Positions 35,234-44,669 of a DNA stretch of 64,000 nucleotides are shown in pieces. Position numbers and translations under genes: made by a program. The first letter of the stretch is position 1. Every line of letters starts with the position of its first letter. The notes below the pieces were generated by a model. That model did no database searches. It worked only from the letters and a program-made list of their open reading frames with translations, and had not been told where the DNA came from. The stretch lies in NCBI GenBank assembly GCA_001512505.1, contig LFSC01000005.1, positions 36,078 to 100,077 on the forward strand. The letters are read 5' to 3'. This DNA is from Clostridiaceae bacterium DTU079 (lineage in GTDB: Bacteria; Bacillota; Clostridia; Acetivibrionales; Acetivibrionaceae).

Positions 35234-35761
35234 TTATTCAGTATATTTTGTAAACTGGTAATAATTCTCACTGACCAGATTAACCAAATCCAAAAATTCA
35301 TCTTCAGCATAATAAAATCCATAATAAGGAACAACAGTTTTCTCTCTTAATGTGTTTTTTCCACCAACAATACATTTATCATTATTAAGTACCAAACAAT
35401 AATAATTTTCAAGGCTTGCATCTTCAACAGATTCAATCATGTCCATCTGCATTTCGGCGGTAACATTGTATTCCGTCAATTCCGTTGACATATAATCAAC
35501 CGCTTCCTGTCCGTTGTACAAGCTATAAGTACCTACATAATAGGAATCATTTCTGACTTTCTCATAACGATACCATTTAAAAGTATCGTCGGATTCCAGA
35601 TATAAAACAGAACCATCGGCAGCTTTCCATGCGTAACCGGAAATCTCGTCTTTTTTCGGAGCAGAAGAGTTCGGAGTAGAAGAGTTCTGTTTTGTCCCGC
35701 ACCCGGCAATAAAAAGCAAAGTTATGCAAACTAGCATAATGCTTACTATTTTATTTTTCAT
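35234..35761 (-). CDS. Small lipoprotein, copy 2, unknown function
   Basis: A 175-residue lipoprotein with signal peptide and lipobox (MKNKIVSIMLVCITLLFIAGCG) and a Ser/Pro-rich linker. The mature domain contains ISGYAWKAADGSVLYLESDDTFKWYR and YYVGTYSLYNG, suggesting a small beta-barrel that repeats a fold seen in lipocalin-like lipoproteins, but I do not recognise the family. It is a tandem paralogue of the broken copy at 34512-35019. It lies between PerR/rubrerythrin and the flavodiiron gene without clear co-transcription. Confidence 0.82.
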   Translation of the reverse strand: MKNKIVSIMLVCITLLFIAGCGTKQNSSTPNSSAPKKDEISGYAWKAADGSVLYLESDDTFKWYRYEKVRNDSYYVGTYSLYNGQEAVDYMSTELTEYNVTAEMQMDMIESVEDASLENYYCLVLNNDKCIVGGKNTLREKTVVPYYGFYYAEDEFLDLVNLVSENYYQFTKYTE

Positions 35762-35988
35762 TTTTTACCTCCGATATACATATTTAAAAACAGGCACACC
35801 TAAGTAAATAGTATATCACTAGCCTCTTGCAGTCAAGCCTTTTATTAAAGCTAAGGTGCAACTTGTTTACGCAAAATAAAATATTACGTAAACTCAAGCT
35901 CTGCATCTTACTTTAATAAACTTTGTTGCATATTTTCCGTCCCATAGATAGAATTGCAATCTTAGTTTTTAAGTACAGTACAAACAAC

Positions 35989-37196
35989 TTATGAAGTCTT
36001 TAATGATTCCACAATAGCAGCAGCAAGGGCATCCAATTCTTCAATCTGATTTTCTTTCAGTGAGGATTTGATGCTGACTGTGTTGTCAAGAATTCTCATG
36101 TCTTTCATTTCAGAAATAATACCTCTCATAAGCTTTCCCGATGTCGGTGCCCATGTACCGTTTTCTATAATTGCCACCGTTCTGTTCTGAAGGTTGTGAG
36201 CCTTGAGGTCCAGCAGAACGGTTTCCATATTGCAGAAAATACCTGTATTATAGGTTGTGGAAGCAAACACCAGATGGCTGTATCGGAAAGCTTCCGCAAC
36301 AATTTCCGATGGATGTGTTACCGATACATCATACATGGCTATTCTTTTTACCCCTGCATCGGCAAGCTTTAAAGCAAGAATATTGACGGCATTTTCCGTA
36401 TTTCCGTAGACGGAGGCATAGGCAATCATTACAGAATTTTCTTCCGGTGTGTATGTACTCCACTTTTGATATTTGTCAATAAACCATTCTATATTTGTCC
36501 TCCAAACAGGACCGTGAAGGGAACAAATCATATTGATTTCAATATTTTGAGCTTTCTTTAGTAGAGTTTGCACCTGCGGACCATACTTTCCAACAATATT
36601 TGTGTAATACCTTCTTGCATCCTTCAGCCATTCATGCTCAAAATCCACTTCATCGGCAAAAATGTTTCCGTTCATGGCACCAAAGGTACCGAAAGCATCG
36701 CCGGAAAACAGTATCTTATCCGTCGTATCATAGGTTACCATCGTTTCCGGCCAATGAATCATCGGTGCCATTATAAACTTAAGCGTATGTTTTCCTGTGC
36801 AGAGGGTTTCCGACTCATTTACCGTGACCGCCCTTGAATCAATATCAAAATTAAAGAACTGCCTTATCATTGCAAAGGTTTTTGCATTGCCTACTATTTT
36901 TACCTCCGGATATCTTAAAACAAGCTCGCACATTGTACCGCAATGGTCAGGCTCCATATGGTTAACCACCAGATAGTCAAGCTTCCTGTCTTTGAGGACA
37001 AATGCCAGGTTTTCAAAAAAAGTCCGCTCACGGCCTTGTCCACTGTGTCGAATAAAACCGTTTTTTCATCCATTAATAGATAAGAGTTGTAAGATACTCC
37101 TCTGGGGATGGGAAATACATTTTCAAACAATGCCAGTCTGCGGTCACTGCCTCCAACCCAATATAAATCATCTGTTAATTTTTTTATGCAATACAT
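35989..37196 (-). pseudogene. fprA: Flavodiiron protein (oxygen/NO reductase), frameshifted
   Basis: The two ORFs (36915-37196 and 35989-36969) make one flavodiiron protein when one base is added. The metallo-beta-lactamase-like domain has NHMEPDHCGTM (diiron ligands) and the distal LFSGDAFGTFG and CSLHGPVWR. The C-terminal flavodoxin domain begins VMIAYASVYGNTENAVNILA. The break is at a T7 run on the coding strand (37015-37021); T8 gives SGLFFENLAFVLKDRKLDYLVVNHMEPDH in one frame. Intact it would be about 402 residues and reduce O2 to water, consistent with the nearby PerR, rubrerythrin and SOD genes. Confidence 0.9.
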
Positions 37197-37382
37197 ATTA
37201 TCACCTACTGTATCCTTTATTTTTAATTCAGTATTTTATAAATTGCATTTAAATTTTTATAAAATTACTAGTCTATATTATAACACATTAGTTTAAAGAA
37301 AATTTTCGACTAAAGAAAAAAGTATAGGACATTTATATCTTCGCTATATAATCTACCAATAAAATAACAATTTAAACAAAAA

Positions 37383-39110
37383 CTATCCTCCAAACTGAAC
37401 TTCGCATAGATGTCTGTATAAACCGTTCTGCTTTATCAATTCTTCGTGAGTGCCTGACTCAACAATTTCCCCTTCTTTCAGTACAAGAATATTATCTGCC
37501 TGTTTTACGGTAGAAAGTCTGTGGGCTATTACGATTATAGTACGGCTCCCTGCCAACTCACCGATTGCCTGCTGGATCTGAGTTTCCGTCTCAACGTCAA
37601 CCGATGCGGTAGCTTCATCAAGTATCAAAACAGGCGTATTTCGAAGAACAGCCCTGGCAATGGATAAGCGCTGCTTTTGTCCGCCGGAAAGCTTTACACC
37701 CCTCTCTCCTATCACCGTGTCATAGCCTTCGGGCATTTGTGTAATAAATTCATGAGCCCGGGCTATTTTCGCAGCTTTTACTATGTCTTCAAAGGAAGCA
37801 TCCCGGCTACCGTAAGCAATATTATCGGCTACTGTACCGTTGAAAAGAAATATGTCCTGTAGTACCATACTGATCTGATTCCTTAATGAAGCCACAGTTA
37901 TATCCTTAATGTTCATATCGTCAATGAGGATTTCACCGGAAGTAGGATCATAAAACCTTGCCATGAGACTAATAATTGTGGTTTTTCCCACGCCGGTGGG
38001 TCCCACCAAAGCCACCATTTGCCCCGGCTTTACGGTAAAGCTGATATTCTTTAGAACCGGACTTTGGGGAATATAGTGAAAGCTCACATTGTTAAATGTT
38101 ATTTCACCCTTTGACCTTTCCAACTCTATAGCACCTTCACTGTCAACAATGTCCGGCTCGGTATCAATGAGCTCAAAAACCCTTTCAGCTCCGGCCGTTG
38201 CCTGCTGTAAATCCTCTATAACCCTCGCCAGGGTCGTTATTGGCTGATAAAAAAGCCCGAGAAACATTATAAAACCTACTATGTCAGCAGTGTCCACATA
38301 GTTCCTCAACGCCAGCCATCCACCAAAGGCTACCACAATAACCGTTCCTAAAGAACTTATCATCTCCACTGCCGGATGAAACACCGCACTTAGTCTTAAA
38401 GCATGTAATATTGCAGAAGTATATTTTTTTGCTCCCTTCTTAATGCGCTTGCGCTCTCTCGACTGTTGGTTAAAGGCCTGTATCTCCTTCATGCCCGATA
38501 TATTGTCCTGCATCACTGCGTTTAGCTCCCCCAATTTCCCCTGAGCTTCCCGGAAGTTCGGAAGAATCTTCTTTGTAAATACGGTACCTCCCAATATCAA
38601 AAAGGGAATAGGTATAAGTGTAAGCGCAGCAAGAAGAGGGCTTATTATAAACAGCAATATCCCGGTTCCGATAAGAATAAGCACATTGGTAATAAGATCC
38701 GGAACAGCATGGGCTATCAAAACCTCAAAAGTCGCAGTGTCGTTTATTGCCCTCGACATAAGCTGCCCGGTCTGTTTATCATGGTAAAAGCTCAAGGACA
38801 GCTTTTGAAGCTTTTCATACACCATTACCCTCATGTCCTCCACCAAATTCCATGCAGCGACATGACTGTAATACCGGTTCAGATAGGTAAAAACCGCCCT
38901 TGCAGCATAGGCAACAACAAGTATAATTGCTATATTTCGTATTGCCGCCATTTTGTCAACATCTTCTTTAGACAGAATATCGACCAACTCTCTGACTTTC
39001 CATGGCGTGATAAGATTTAAAGCCGTTATGGCAAGAAGACTTATTCCGGCTACAATCAAGTATTTCCAGTACTTCCTTCCCTGTTTCAGTATCCTTATAA
39101 AATTCTTCAT
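37383..39110 (-). CDS. ABC transporter half-unit, permease fused to ATPase (exporter type)
   Basis: A 575-residue type I exporter half-transporter. Residues 1-310 hold six membrane helices with the coupling segment (FYHDKQTGQLMSRAINDTATFEVLIAHAVPDL). The nucleotide-binding domain has Walker A GPTGVGKTT, Q-loop QDIFLFNG, signature LSGGQKQR, Walker B VLILDEATASVD and H-loop IAHRLST. It should dimerise with itself because no partner lies nearby. The start is ATG 39110 (MKNFIRIL), with GGGGAGGGAG upstream; the track start at 39188 has no site. The substrate (drug, lipid or peptide) cannot be told. Confidence 0.92.
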   Translation of the reverse strand: MKNFIRILKQGRKYWKYLIVAGISLLAITALNLITPWKVRELVDILSKEDVDKMAAIRNIAIILVVAYAARAVFTYLNRYYSHVAAWNLVEDMRVMVYEKLQKLSLSFYHDKQTGQLMSRAINDTATFEVLIAHAVPDLITNVLILIGTGILLFIISPLLAALTLIPIPFLILGGTVFTKKILPNFREAQGKLGELNAVMQDNISGMKEIQAFNQQSRERKRIKKGAKKYTSAILHALRLSAVFHPAVEMISSLGTVIVVAFGGWLALRNYVDTADIVGFIMFLGLFYQPITTLARVIEDLQQATAGAERVFELIDTEPDIVDSEGAIELERSKGEITFNNVSFHYIPQSPVLKNISFTVKPGQMVALVGPTGVGKTTIISLMARFYDPTSGEILIDDMNIKDITVASLRNQISMVLQDIFLFNGTVADNIAYGSRDASFEDIVKAAKIARAHEFITQMPEGYDTVIGERGVKLSGGQKQRLSIARAVLRNTPVLILDEATASVDVETETQIQQAIGELAGSRTIIVIAHRLSTVKQADNILVLKEGEIVESGTHEELIKQNGLYRHLCEVQFGG

Positions 39111-39243
39111 CGCATACTCCCTCCCCTTAAACAAGAGTGCTCCATAGTAGCAAAAAACTCTAAAGCCAAGAAGCTTCAAAGTCATCATATAGTTTGTGCT
39201 CTGTATAGGTGTTTTAAATGCAGTACCCTTTTAAGTTTGATAT

Positions 39244-39272
39244 ATTATATCAATTGGCGTTTTGAATCTCAA
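39244..39272 (-). promoter_or_regulatory. Candidate promoter for the ABC exporter
   Basis: On the minus strand, TTGAGA and TATAAT are separated by 17 bases, with the start about 127 bases before ATG 39110. The rest of the 39189-39506 gap is AT-rich and I see nothing else in it. Confidence 0.55.
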
Positions 39273-39506
39273 TATATTTTTAGCCTTTTTTTAATATAAT
39301 ACAAAGCAGTTTGCATCGATTAATATTAATATTATAAAGAAATAAAAGTCGGCAATAAAGGTTTTGAAAAATAGGAATTGAAAAAATAAGCGATGAAGAG
39401 AACGAAAGAAAAACATCCATCAATTTCTAATAAAATGCCTGCTTCCCACTTAATCTTTCTGATCTAAAAAATCCACGTTTACCATTTCAGCCACAAGCCC
39501 TCTTCA

Positions 39507-40529
39507 TTATTCCATCCTGTTGATACCTAACAATTTGTCAACCTCCGATGTCACGCGGAGAAAACGTTCATGGTAGCTTCCTCCGATACTTATATATTTT
39601 ATACCCCTCTCATCAAATAATTTCTTAATTTGGTTTCCGTATTTTTCACGGTCGGAAGCTATTACTTCACTTCTGTCACCATCCTGTACGAATTCCACAT
39701 CGGGCTCTAAATAAAACACCAAATCATAACGGTTTATGTTCGAAATCGCATCCGCCAGTGCTTTATTCCTCTCTTTATCATTTTGCGGATCATCCAAAAA
39801 ATCAATATAGAACCGGGTAATCAAACAATCGGTATCTATGAACAAAACTTTGTTGCTGTGTTTAACAGCTTCCAATTCGTTCATTTTATGAGTCAGCAAA
39901 ATATCGGTAAAATCACTGGGAAGCATAAGCCTGTCTGTTCCCGAACGCATAGAGATTTCTCTTCCCACTTCGTCTACATAATTTGTATTGTAATAATTTG
40001 CCAGATTTATAGTAAGTGTTGATTTTCCGGTACTTTCCCCACCAATAAGCAGTACCTTTTTAGTGTAGTATTCTCTCACAACATTGGGAATGCTGTCCCA
40101 ATTGGCGTAAGGATTCTTTCGTATTTCCGTAGAACTTATTCCATTTCTTTTTATAATATAAAGCTCACTCTCCGGATAGCACTGCTTCCAAAAACTATTT
40201 TCATCATAGTCGCTGCCACAGAAGACCACATCAATGGGTTTTCCTATCATGTCCTTTACTTTTTGAGCATCCGTGTGCCAATACTCTTTTGAATAAGCTA
40301 TTTTATCGGTTGCGTCATCCTCAAGAAAGTGTATTCTTACATTACCGATATGCTTTGTCACCTGATAAATCCAACGGTACCGTATTCTTGGCGGTATCTC
40401 CTTGCGATTTACACCGCAGCTGATAATAATGTGCAATTCCTTGCACTGATTCGCCGCTTCAATTATGCACCGGATATGCCCTAAGTGCAGAGGATTAAAA
40501 GATCCCCCATACATCCCGACGTTATACAT
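39507..40529 (-). CDS. nadR: NadR-like bifunctional NMN adenylyltransferase / ribosylnicotinamide kinase
   Basis: The N-terminal nucleotidyltransferase domain has GMYGGSFNPLHLGHIRCI with the HLGH motif and the C-terminal ISSTEIR motif. The C-terminal P-loop kinase-like domain has LIGGESTGKSTLTINLA. Together they would phosphorylate nicotinamide riboside and adenylate NMN to NAD. No DNA-binding domain is present, unlike enterobacterial NadR. I chose ATG 40529 (MYNVGM), 10 bases after AGGAGG; it overlaps the pnuC end by 8 bases, so translation is coupled. The pairing with pnuC strongly supports salvage of nicotinamide riboside. Confidence 0.9.
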   Translation of the reverse strand: MYNVGMYGGSFNPLHLGHIRCIIEAANQCKELHIIISCGVNRKEIPPRIRYRWIYQVTKHIGNVRIHFLEDDATDKIAYSKEYWHTDAQKVKDMIGKPIDVVFCGSDYDENSFWKQCYPESELYIIKRNGISSTEIRKNPYANWDSIPNVVREYYTKKVLLIGGESTGKSTLTINLANYYNTNYVDEVGREISMRSGTDRLMLPSDFTDILLTHKMNELEAVKHSNKVLFIDTDCLITRFYIDFLDDPQNDKERNKALADAISNINRYDLVFYLEPDVEFVQDGDRSEVIASDREKYGNQIKKLFDERGIKYISIGGSYHERFLRVTSEVDKLLGINRME

Positions 40530-41226
40530 TATTCTCATTCCTCCTGCTTTCTCTGTACCATTTAGCAAACATGAAAACGGCATTTAAAAGATAAATGCTC
40601 CACATAATTAATGTTGCAATACTCTCTCCGCCGTTTACAAAAGCCATAGCCCACATGTAGACCGAAACTATGTCAATAACAATCCAAAGCACCCACTGTT
40701 CCATATATCTCTTTACACACAGAATCTGTGCAACAACAGAAAGCACAGTGGTTGTAGAATCAACAAAAGGAAGACTGCCTCCCATTCTTTTTAGAATCAA
40801 ACCGTATAGAAAAATTCCTATAGCAGAGCCTATAAATACGCTTATAACCCCACTTCCTTTCAACCTTTTCTTCTCCACTTCCTTTGTTTCCACGCTTATA
40901 TGCTTATTCCACATCACCCAGCCAATAACGTTCATAGGGGCATAGTATAACAGATTTAGCATAACATCTCCATAATACTTTGCGCCATAAGCAACATAGG
41001 CATATAGCACAGTATTAACCATTCCAAAGGCATAAGAGGAAATTTTGCCTTTTCCGGTCAATACAACACATATCACTCCTGTTATGGCCATAATAATTCC
41101 GGTCAGGCTTTCATTCGTGTAAATGGAAAGCGATAAAATTGTTAAGGTAGATATAGTAATCCATATAATCTCCCATGGCTTCCAGCCCGATAATTCATCC
41201 TTTACAAAAGCACCGAAATTTTTCAT
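40522..41226 (-). CDS. pnuC: Nicotinamide riboside transporter PnuC
   Basis: A 234-residue membrane protein with about seven hydrophobic segments. Typical PnuC stretches are GKGKISSYAFGMVNTVLYAYVAYGAKYYGDVMLNLLYYAPMNVIGWVMW and LCVKRYMEQWVLWIVIDIVSVYMW, with the aromatic substrate-binding Trp/Tyr residues. ATG 41226 (MKNFGAF) is preferred to the track start because AAAGG lies 10 bases upstream. It leads the pnuC-nadR operon, in which NadR would trap the imported riboside by phosphorylation. Confidence 0.93.
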   Translation of the reverse strand: MKNFGAFVKDELSGWKPWEIIWITISTLTILSLSIYTNESLTGIIMAITGVICVVLTGKGKISSYAFGMVNTVLYAYVAYGAKYYGDVMLNLLYYAPMNVIGWVMWNKHISVETKEVEKKRLKGSGVISVFIGSAIGIFLYGLILKRMGGSLPFVDSTTTVLSVVAQILCVKRYMEQWVLWIVIDIVSVYMWAMAFVNGGESIATLIMWSIYLLNAVFMFAKWYRESRRNENNV

Positions 41227-41364
41227 ATTCGTCTTACCTTTCAATTTCAATTTATATATAGACTATCAAATTATATGCAAGAAAAAAAGAGAAATTTATC
41301 TAAATTAACTGTCAAAGTCATGCAAGCAGCTTAATTACACAATATGACATTTTTGTTACGGGTA

Positions 41365-41394
41365 TTGACTGAAAGGTTAATTTTGTATTAATAT
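41365..41394 (+). promoter_or_regulatory. Promoter for the moxR leader
   Basis: TTGACT and TAATAT are separated by 18 bases. Transcription should start near 41400, about 310 bases before the moxR ATG. Confidence 0.6.
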
Positions 41395-41446
41395 TATAAG
41401 GTAAGATTTAGTAATTGATTAAAATCAAGTGAAAGGAGTGTTGTAA

Positions 41447-41485
41447 ATGAAAAAGACAATATTCTGCGAGGTGCTTTATATATAA
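41447..41485 (+). CDS. Putative 12-residue leader peptide upstream of moxR
   Basis: ATG to TAA encodes MKKTIFCEVLYI. AAAGGAG lies 8 bases before the ATG, a better ribosome site than that of moxR itself. It is too short for the ORF track. Translation of the peptide could decide whether the downstream terminators form; the peptide has no strong amino-acid run that names a sensed amino acid. Confidence 0.5.
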   Translation: MKKTIFCEVLYI

Positions 41486-41584
41486 CTTAATATCGGACCC
41501 ACAGCATTTCATTGCTTTTGCGGTCAACCTTTATGAGTATAAGTAACCGTCACTTGATAGTAAAATATATACTATTTAAGGCTG

Positions 41585-41608
41585 CACGATGGGTTATCGT
41601 GTTTTTTT
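41585..41608 (+). terminator. Leader terminator 1
   Basis: CACGAT, loop GGGTT, ATCGTG, then seven T residues: a textbook intrinsic terminator, 105 bases before moxR. Confidence 0.75.
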
Positions 41609-41622
41609 ATTGCCGAAAACAG

Positions 41623-41650
41623 ACCGTGGTTACATATCACGGTATTTTTA
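41623..41650 (+). terminator. Leader terminator 2
   Basis: ACCGTG, 9-base loop, CACGGT, then ATTTTTA. It lies 15 bases after terminator 1 and 63 bases before moxR. Confidence 0.65.
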
Positions 41651-41713
41651 TGCCCTTTTGGAGTTAATAAAGGATTAATCTTCAAAACATTTGTAAGAAA
41701 GGAATTATAACAT

Positions 41714-42775
41714 ATGAATATATCTATAACAGTAACACAGAAACAATTATCAGAGTTTCTTTTAAATACCGCAGTAGTAAGGCCGGTCTTCATATGGGGA
41801 CCTCCCGGAATCGGAAAATCCGCTCTGGTACAGCAGTTTGCCGAATCCCTGGGGCTTCCCTGCGTTTCCCTTCTCGGAAGCCAGCTCGCCCCGGAGGATA
41901 TTATCGGTGTACCTCAAATTGTTGACGGATTGAGCCGTTTCTGTCCTCCGAAGATGATAGCAAGAAAGGAGCCTTACTGTCTGTTTTTAGATGAACTGAA
42001 CGCCTGTACGCAAGAGGTTCAAAAGGCATTTTACAGCCTGATTCATGAGCACAGGGTAGGTGAATATGTGCTCCCCGAGGGTTCTATTGTAATCGGTGCC
42101 GGTAACAGGGCGCAGGACAGTGCCATTGTAAAGCCCATGTCATCGGCTTTGATTAACCGTATGCTACATGTTCAGCTAAAGGTTTCCCATAGAGATTGGC
42201 TGGAATGGGCAGCGGCCAACGGAATTCACCCCTATGTCTATGAATATATAACCCTGCGTCCCGACCACCTGTGGACAGAGCCTCCGAAAACCGAAGAACC
42301 CTTCTCCACCCCACGTTCATGGCATATGCTCAGCGACGCATTAAACGAATATGGGGACAACTTAACCGATGAGGCATTGGAGATATTGGCATACAGCTGT
42401 CTGTCTTCGCACCATGCAGGGCAATTCAAGGCTTTCATCAAGCAGATAAATAACCGCTATCAACTGGAGGCTATCATAGACGGTAAAGAGAGATGGCCGG
42501 ACAAACCCGAAGACAGGGACGTTCTCTATTTCCTGTCCCAATCCTTCCGCTCACAGCTTATAAAACAGCTACCCGGCATGAAGAATGCAATGAATGAAAA
42601 GCAGAAAATGCTTGCCCATAGAGCCAAAGCATTGATCAAAGAGCTTTCTCTCATCAGCCTTGAGATGGCACAGATGGTGGTGTCAAAGCAAGGTGACGAC
42701 GAGGGTTTGCCCGGTTGGTTCATGGTCGAAATTGTCCGGGATCTGCCGAGGCTGGTAGAACGAAAGGAAGGTTAA
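41714..42775 (+). CDS. MoxR-type AAA+ ATPase
   Basis: A 353-residue AAA+ chaperone-like ATPase. Walker A is GPPGIGKSALVQQF, Walker B CLFLDELNACTQEVQKAFYSLIHEHRVG, sensor 1 VIGAGNRAQDSA, and an Arg-finger-like segment SSALINRMLHVQL follows. A helical C-terminal region of about 150 residues completes it. MoxR ATPases usually act on a VWA-domain partner to assemble or activate a target complex. The partner gene follows 2 bases after the stop, so the two are certainly one operon. AAAGGA precedes ATG 41714. Confidence 0.9.
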   Translation: MNISITVTQKQLSEFLLNTAVVRPVFIWGPPGIGKSALVQQFAESLGLPCVSLLGSQLAPEDIIGVPQIVDGLSRFCPPKMIARKEPYCLFLDELNACTQEVQKAFYSLIHEHRVGEYVLPEGSIVIGAGNRAQDSAIVKPMSSALINRMLHVQLKVSHRDWLEWAAANGIHPYVYEYITLRPDHLWTEPPKTEEPFSTPRSWHMLSDALNEYGDNLTDEALEILAYSCLSSHHAGQFKAFIKQINNRYQLEAIIDGKERWPDKPEDRDVLYFLSQSFRSQLIKQLPGMKNAMNEKQKMLAHRAKALIKELSLISLEMAQMVVSKQGDDEGLPGWFMVEIVRDLPRLVERKEG

Positions 42776-42777
42776 CA

Positions 42778-44583
42778 ATGGCAAAGAAAAAAGCTACCTC
42801 AAAGAGAGATATTGCTTATGAAAACTATGTCAAGGGATTGGAAATTATAGAGCAGCACCCGGCCTTCTCACCCCTTATACGTCATGTCCGTGTTATCCGA
42901 AGCATAGGCAATCTATGCCCGGAAAAGGGTTGGGCAGTAATTACCCAAAACGGATACCTCCATGTTCATCCCACACGCCGGGGTGAGCCTATGGAATGGG
43001 CTTATGTCATTGCCCATTGCTTACTTCATTTAGGGCTGGATCATTTTCAGGAAAAGTCCGATCCCATCAAATGGAATATCGCCTGTGACTGTTATATTGC
43101 AAAGTTTTTGTACGACATGAGATTGGGTAAACCGCCGGTGGAAATGCAAAACAGGATTGACTTTCATGTTGCTTCCGAAGAAAAACTATATACTTGCTTT
43201 GCTGAAAACGGTGTCCCACCGTCAATGACCTATTTTGGCACAGCCGGAGCAAATTGCGGGGATATGATTATGGCATCCGAAAGAATCGATTGGTCTGGGC
43301 ATAAAATCGACTGGGTTGCCTGTTTTGCCCGGGGCCTTTCGATGGCCGTAACCAGTGCCGTCAATGTTGCCGCGGGTAAAGAACCCTTTCTTGGGGCTTC
43401 TAAAAACTCTCACACTCTTGCAGCTATGGCAAAAAACTGGTTTATCAATAGCTACCCTCTTTTAGGTGCTTTAGCCGCAAGCTTCACAATTATTGAAGAC
43501 CCTTTAATTTGTGCCCGGATGGAGGTCTCGGTTGCAGCTGTCAATGCCTATATGAAGGAAATTTATATAAACCCGGCCGCCGGCCTGGATGAATACGAAT
43601 GCCGTTTTGTAATGGCTCATGAACTCTTGCACGTCGGTTTGAGCCACCATACAAGGTGTCAGGGACGTGATCCTTTTTTATGGAATGTTGCCTGCGATTA
43701 CGTTATAAACGGATGGCTGGTGGAAATGGGTTTGGGGGAATTGCCCAAAATAGGTACCCTCTATGATCCCGACCTTAAAGGAATGTCAGCCGAAAGCATA
43801 TATGACCGTATGGTTATGGATATCCGTAAATACCGAAAGCTTTCAACACTAAGGGGAATCGGCCTGGGAGATATGATTGATAAAGGCAATCCCGACCGGT
43901 GGTCCACCAATGACGGAATCTCCCTGGATGAATTCTGCCGGCGCTGCTTGCTTCAGGGGCTTTCCTATCATGAGGAACAGGGCCGCGGTTATATTCCCGC
44001 GGGACTGATTGAGGAAATACGGGCTTTGAGCCAACCTCCCATCCCCTGGGATGTGGAACTGGCAAAATGGTTCGACAACTATTTCTCTCCTTTGGAAAAA
44101 GTGCGTTCCTATGCCCGTCCCAGCCGCCGTCAATCAGCCAGCCCCGATATACCTCGCCCCCGTTGGGTACCGGCAGCCGGTGCGGAAGACGGTCGGACCT
44201 TCGGTGTCATACTCGATACCTCCGGTTCCATGGACCGGGTATTGCTGGCAAAGGCATTAGGTACAATTGCCAGCTACAGCATTTCACGGGATGTTCCCTA
44301 TGTAAGAGTGATATTTTGTGATGCAGCAGCTTATGACCAAGGTTACATGGCTCCTGAGGTCATAGCCCAAAGAGTAAAGGTAAAAGGCCGGGGCGGAACA
44401 TTGCTGCAGCCGGGTATTGACCTTTTGGAAAAAGCTGAGGATTTCCCCAAAAACGGTCCTCTTTTGATCATAACCGATGGCTATTGTGAACCTCTGCGGA
44501 TTCACAGGGAGCATGCCTTTTTGATACCGAAAGGACGAAGCCTCCCTTTTCTTCCCCGGGGCAAGGTGTTTAGGTTCAGTTGA
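42778..44583 (+). CDS. VWA-domain protein with two metallopeptidase-like domains (DUF2201-type)
   Basis: A 601-residue partner of the MoxR ATPase. Two copies of a metallopeptidase-like domain are present. The first has AHCLLHLGLDHF followed by WNIACDCYIAKFL; Cys replaces the catalytic Glu of HExxH. The second has AHELLHVGLSHH followed by WNVACDYVINGWLVEMGLG; HELLH is intact. The C-terminal VWA-like domain has the metal site DTSGSM and later TDG. The domain duplication with one dead copy is unusual, since relatives I know carry one. ATG 42778 (MAKKK), with AAGGAAGG upstream, is chosen over the track start, which lies in moxR. No substrate is evident. Confidence 0.88.
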   Translation: MAKKKATSKRDIAYENYVKGLEIIEQHPAFSPLIRHVRVIRSIGNLCPEKGWAVITQNGYLHVHPTRRGEPMEWAYVIAHCLLHLGLDHFQEKSDPIKWNIACDCYIAKFLYDMRLGKPPVEMQNRIDFHVASEEKLYTCFAENGVPPSMTYFGTAGANCGDMIMASERIDWSGHKIDWVACFARGLSMAVTSAVNVAAGKEPFLGASKNSHTLAAMAKNWFINSYPLLGALAASFTIIEDPLICARMEVSVAAVNAYMKEIYINPAAGLDEYECRFVMAHELLHVGLSHHTRCQGRDPFLWNVACDYVINGWLVEMGLGELPKIGTLYDPDLKGMSAESIYDRMVMDIRKYRKLSTLRGIGLGDMIDKGNPDRWSTNDGISLDEFCRRCLLQGLSYHEEQGRGYIPAGLIEEIRALSQPPIPWDVELAKWFDNYFSPLEKVRSYARPSRRQSASPDIPRPRWVPAAGAEDGRTFGVILDTSGSMDRVLLAKALGTIASYSISRDVPYVRVIFCDAAAYDQGYMAPEVIAQRVKVKGRGGTLLQPGIDLLEKAEDFPKNGPLLIITDGYCEPLRIHREHAFLIPKGRSLPFLPRGKVFRFS

Positions 44584-44669
44584 CGGCAAAAACAGAGTTC
44601 CTATTATCGGATTCATATTGGCATTTTACAAAAAAGCTCCAAGAACATCAATCTCCATCGCTTTATGGT

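Larger units (their letters stand above)
41424..41650 (+). promoter_or_regulatory. Attenuator-like leader of moxR-VWA: uORF, long-range stem, two terminators
   Basis: In order: ATCAAGTGA (41424-41432) touching the uORF ribosome site; a 12-codon uORF; a GACC..GGTC stem-loop (41495-41525 region); TCACTTGAT (41550-41558), the exact complement of the first segment; then terminators at 41585-41608 and 41623-41650. The pairing would cover the uORF ribosome site region. I find no promoter between the second terminator and moxR, so reaching moxR seems to need read-through. Confidence 0.6.
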
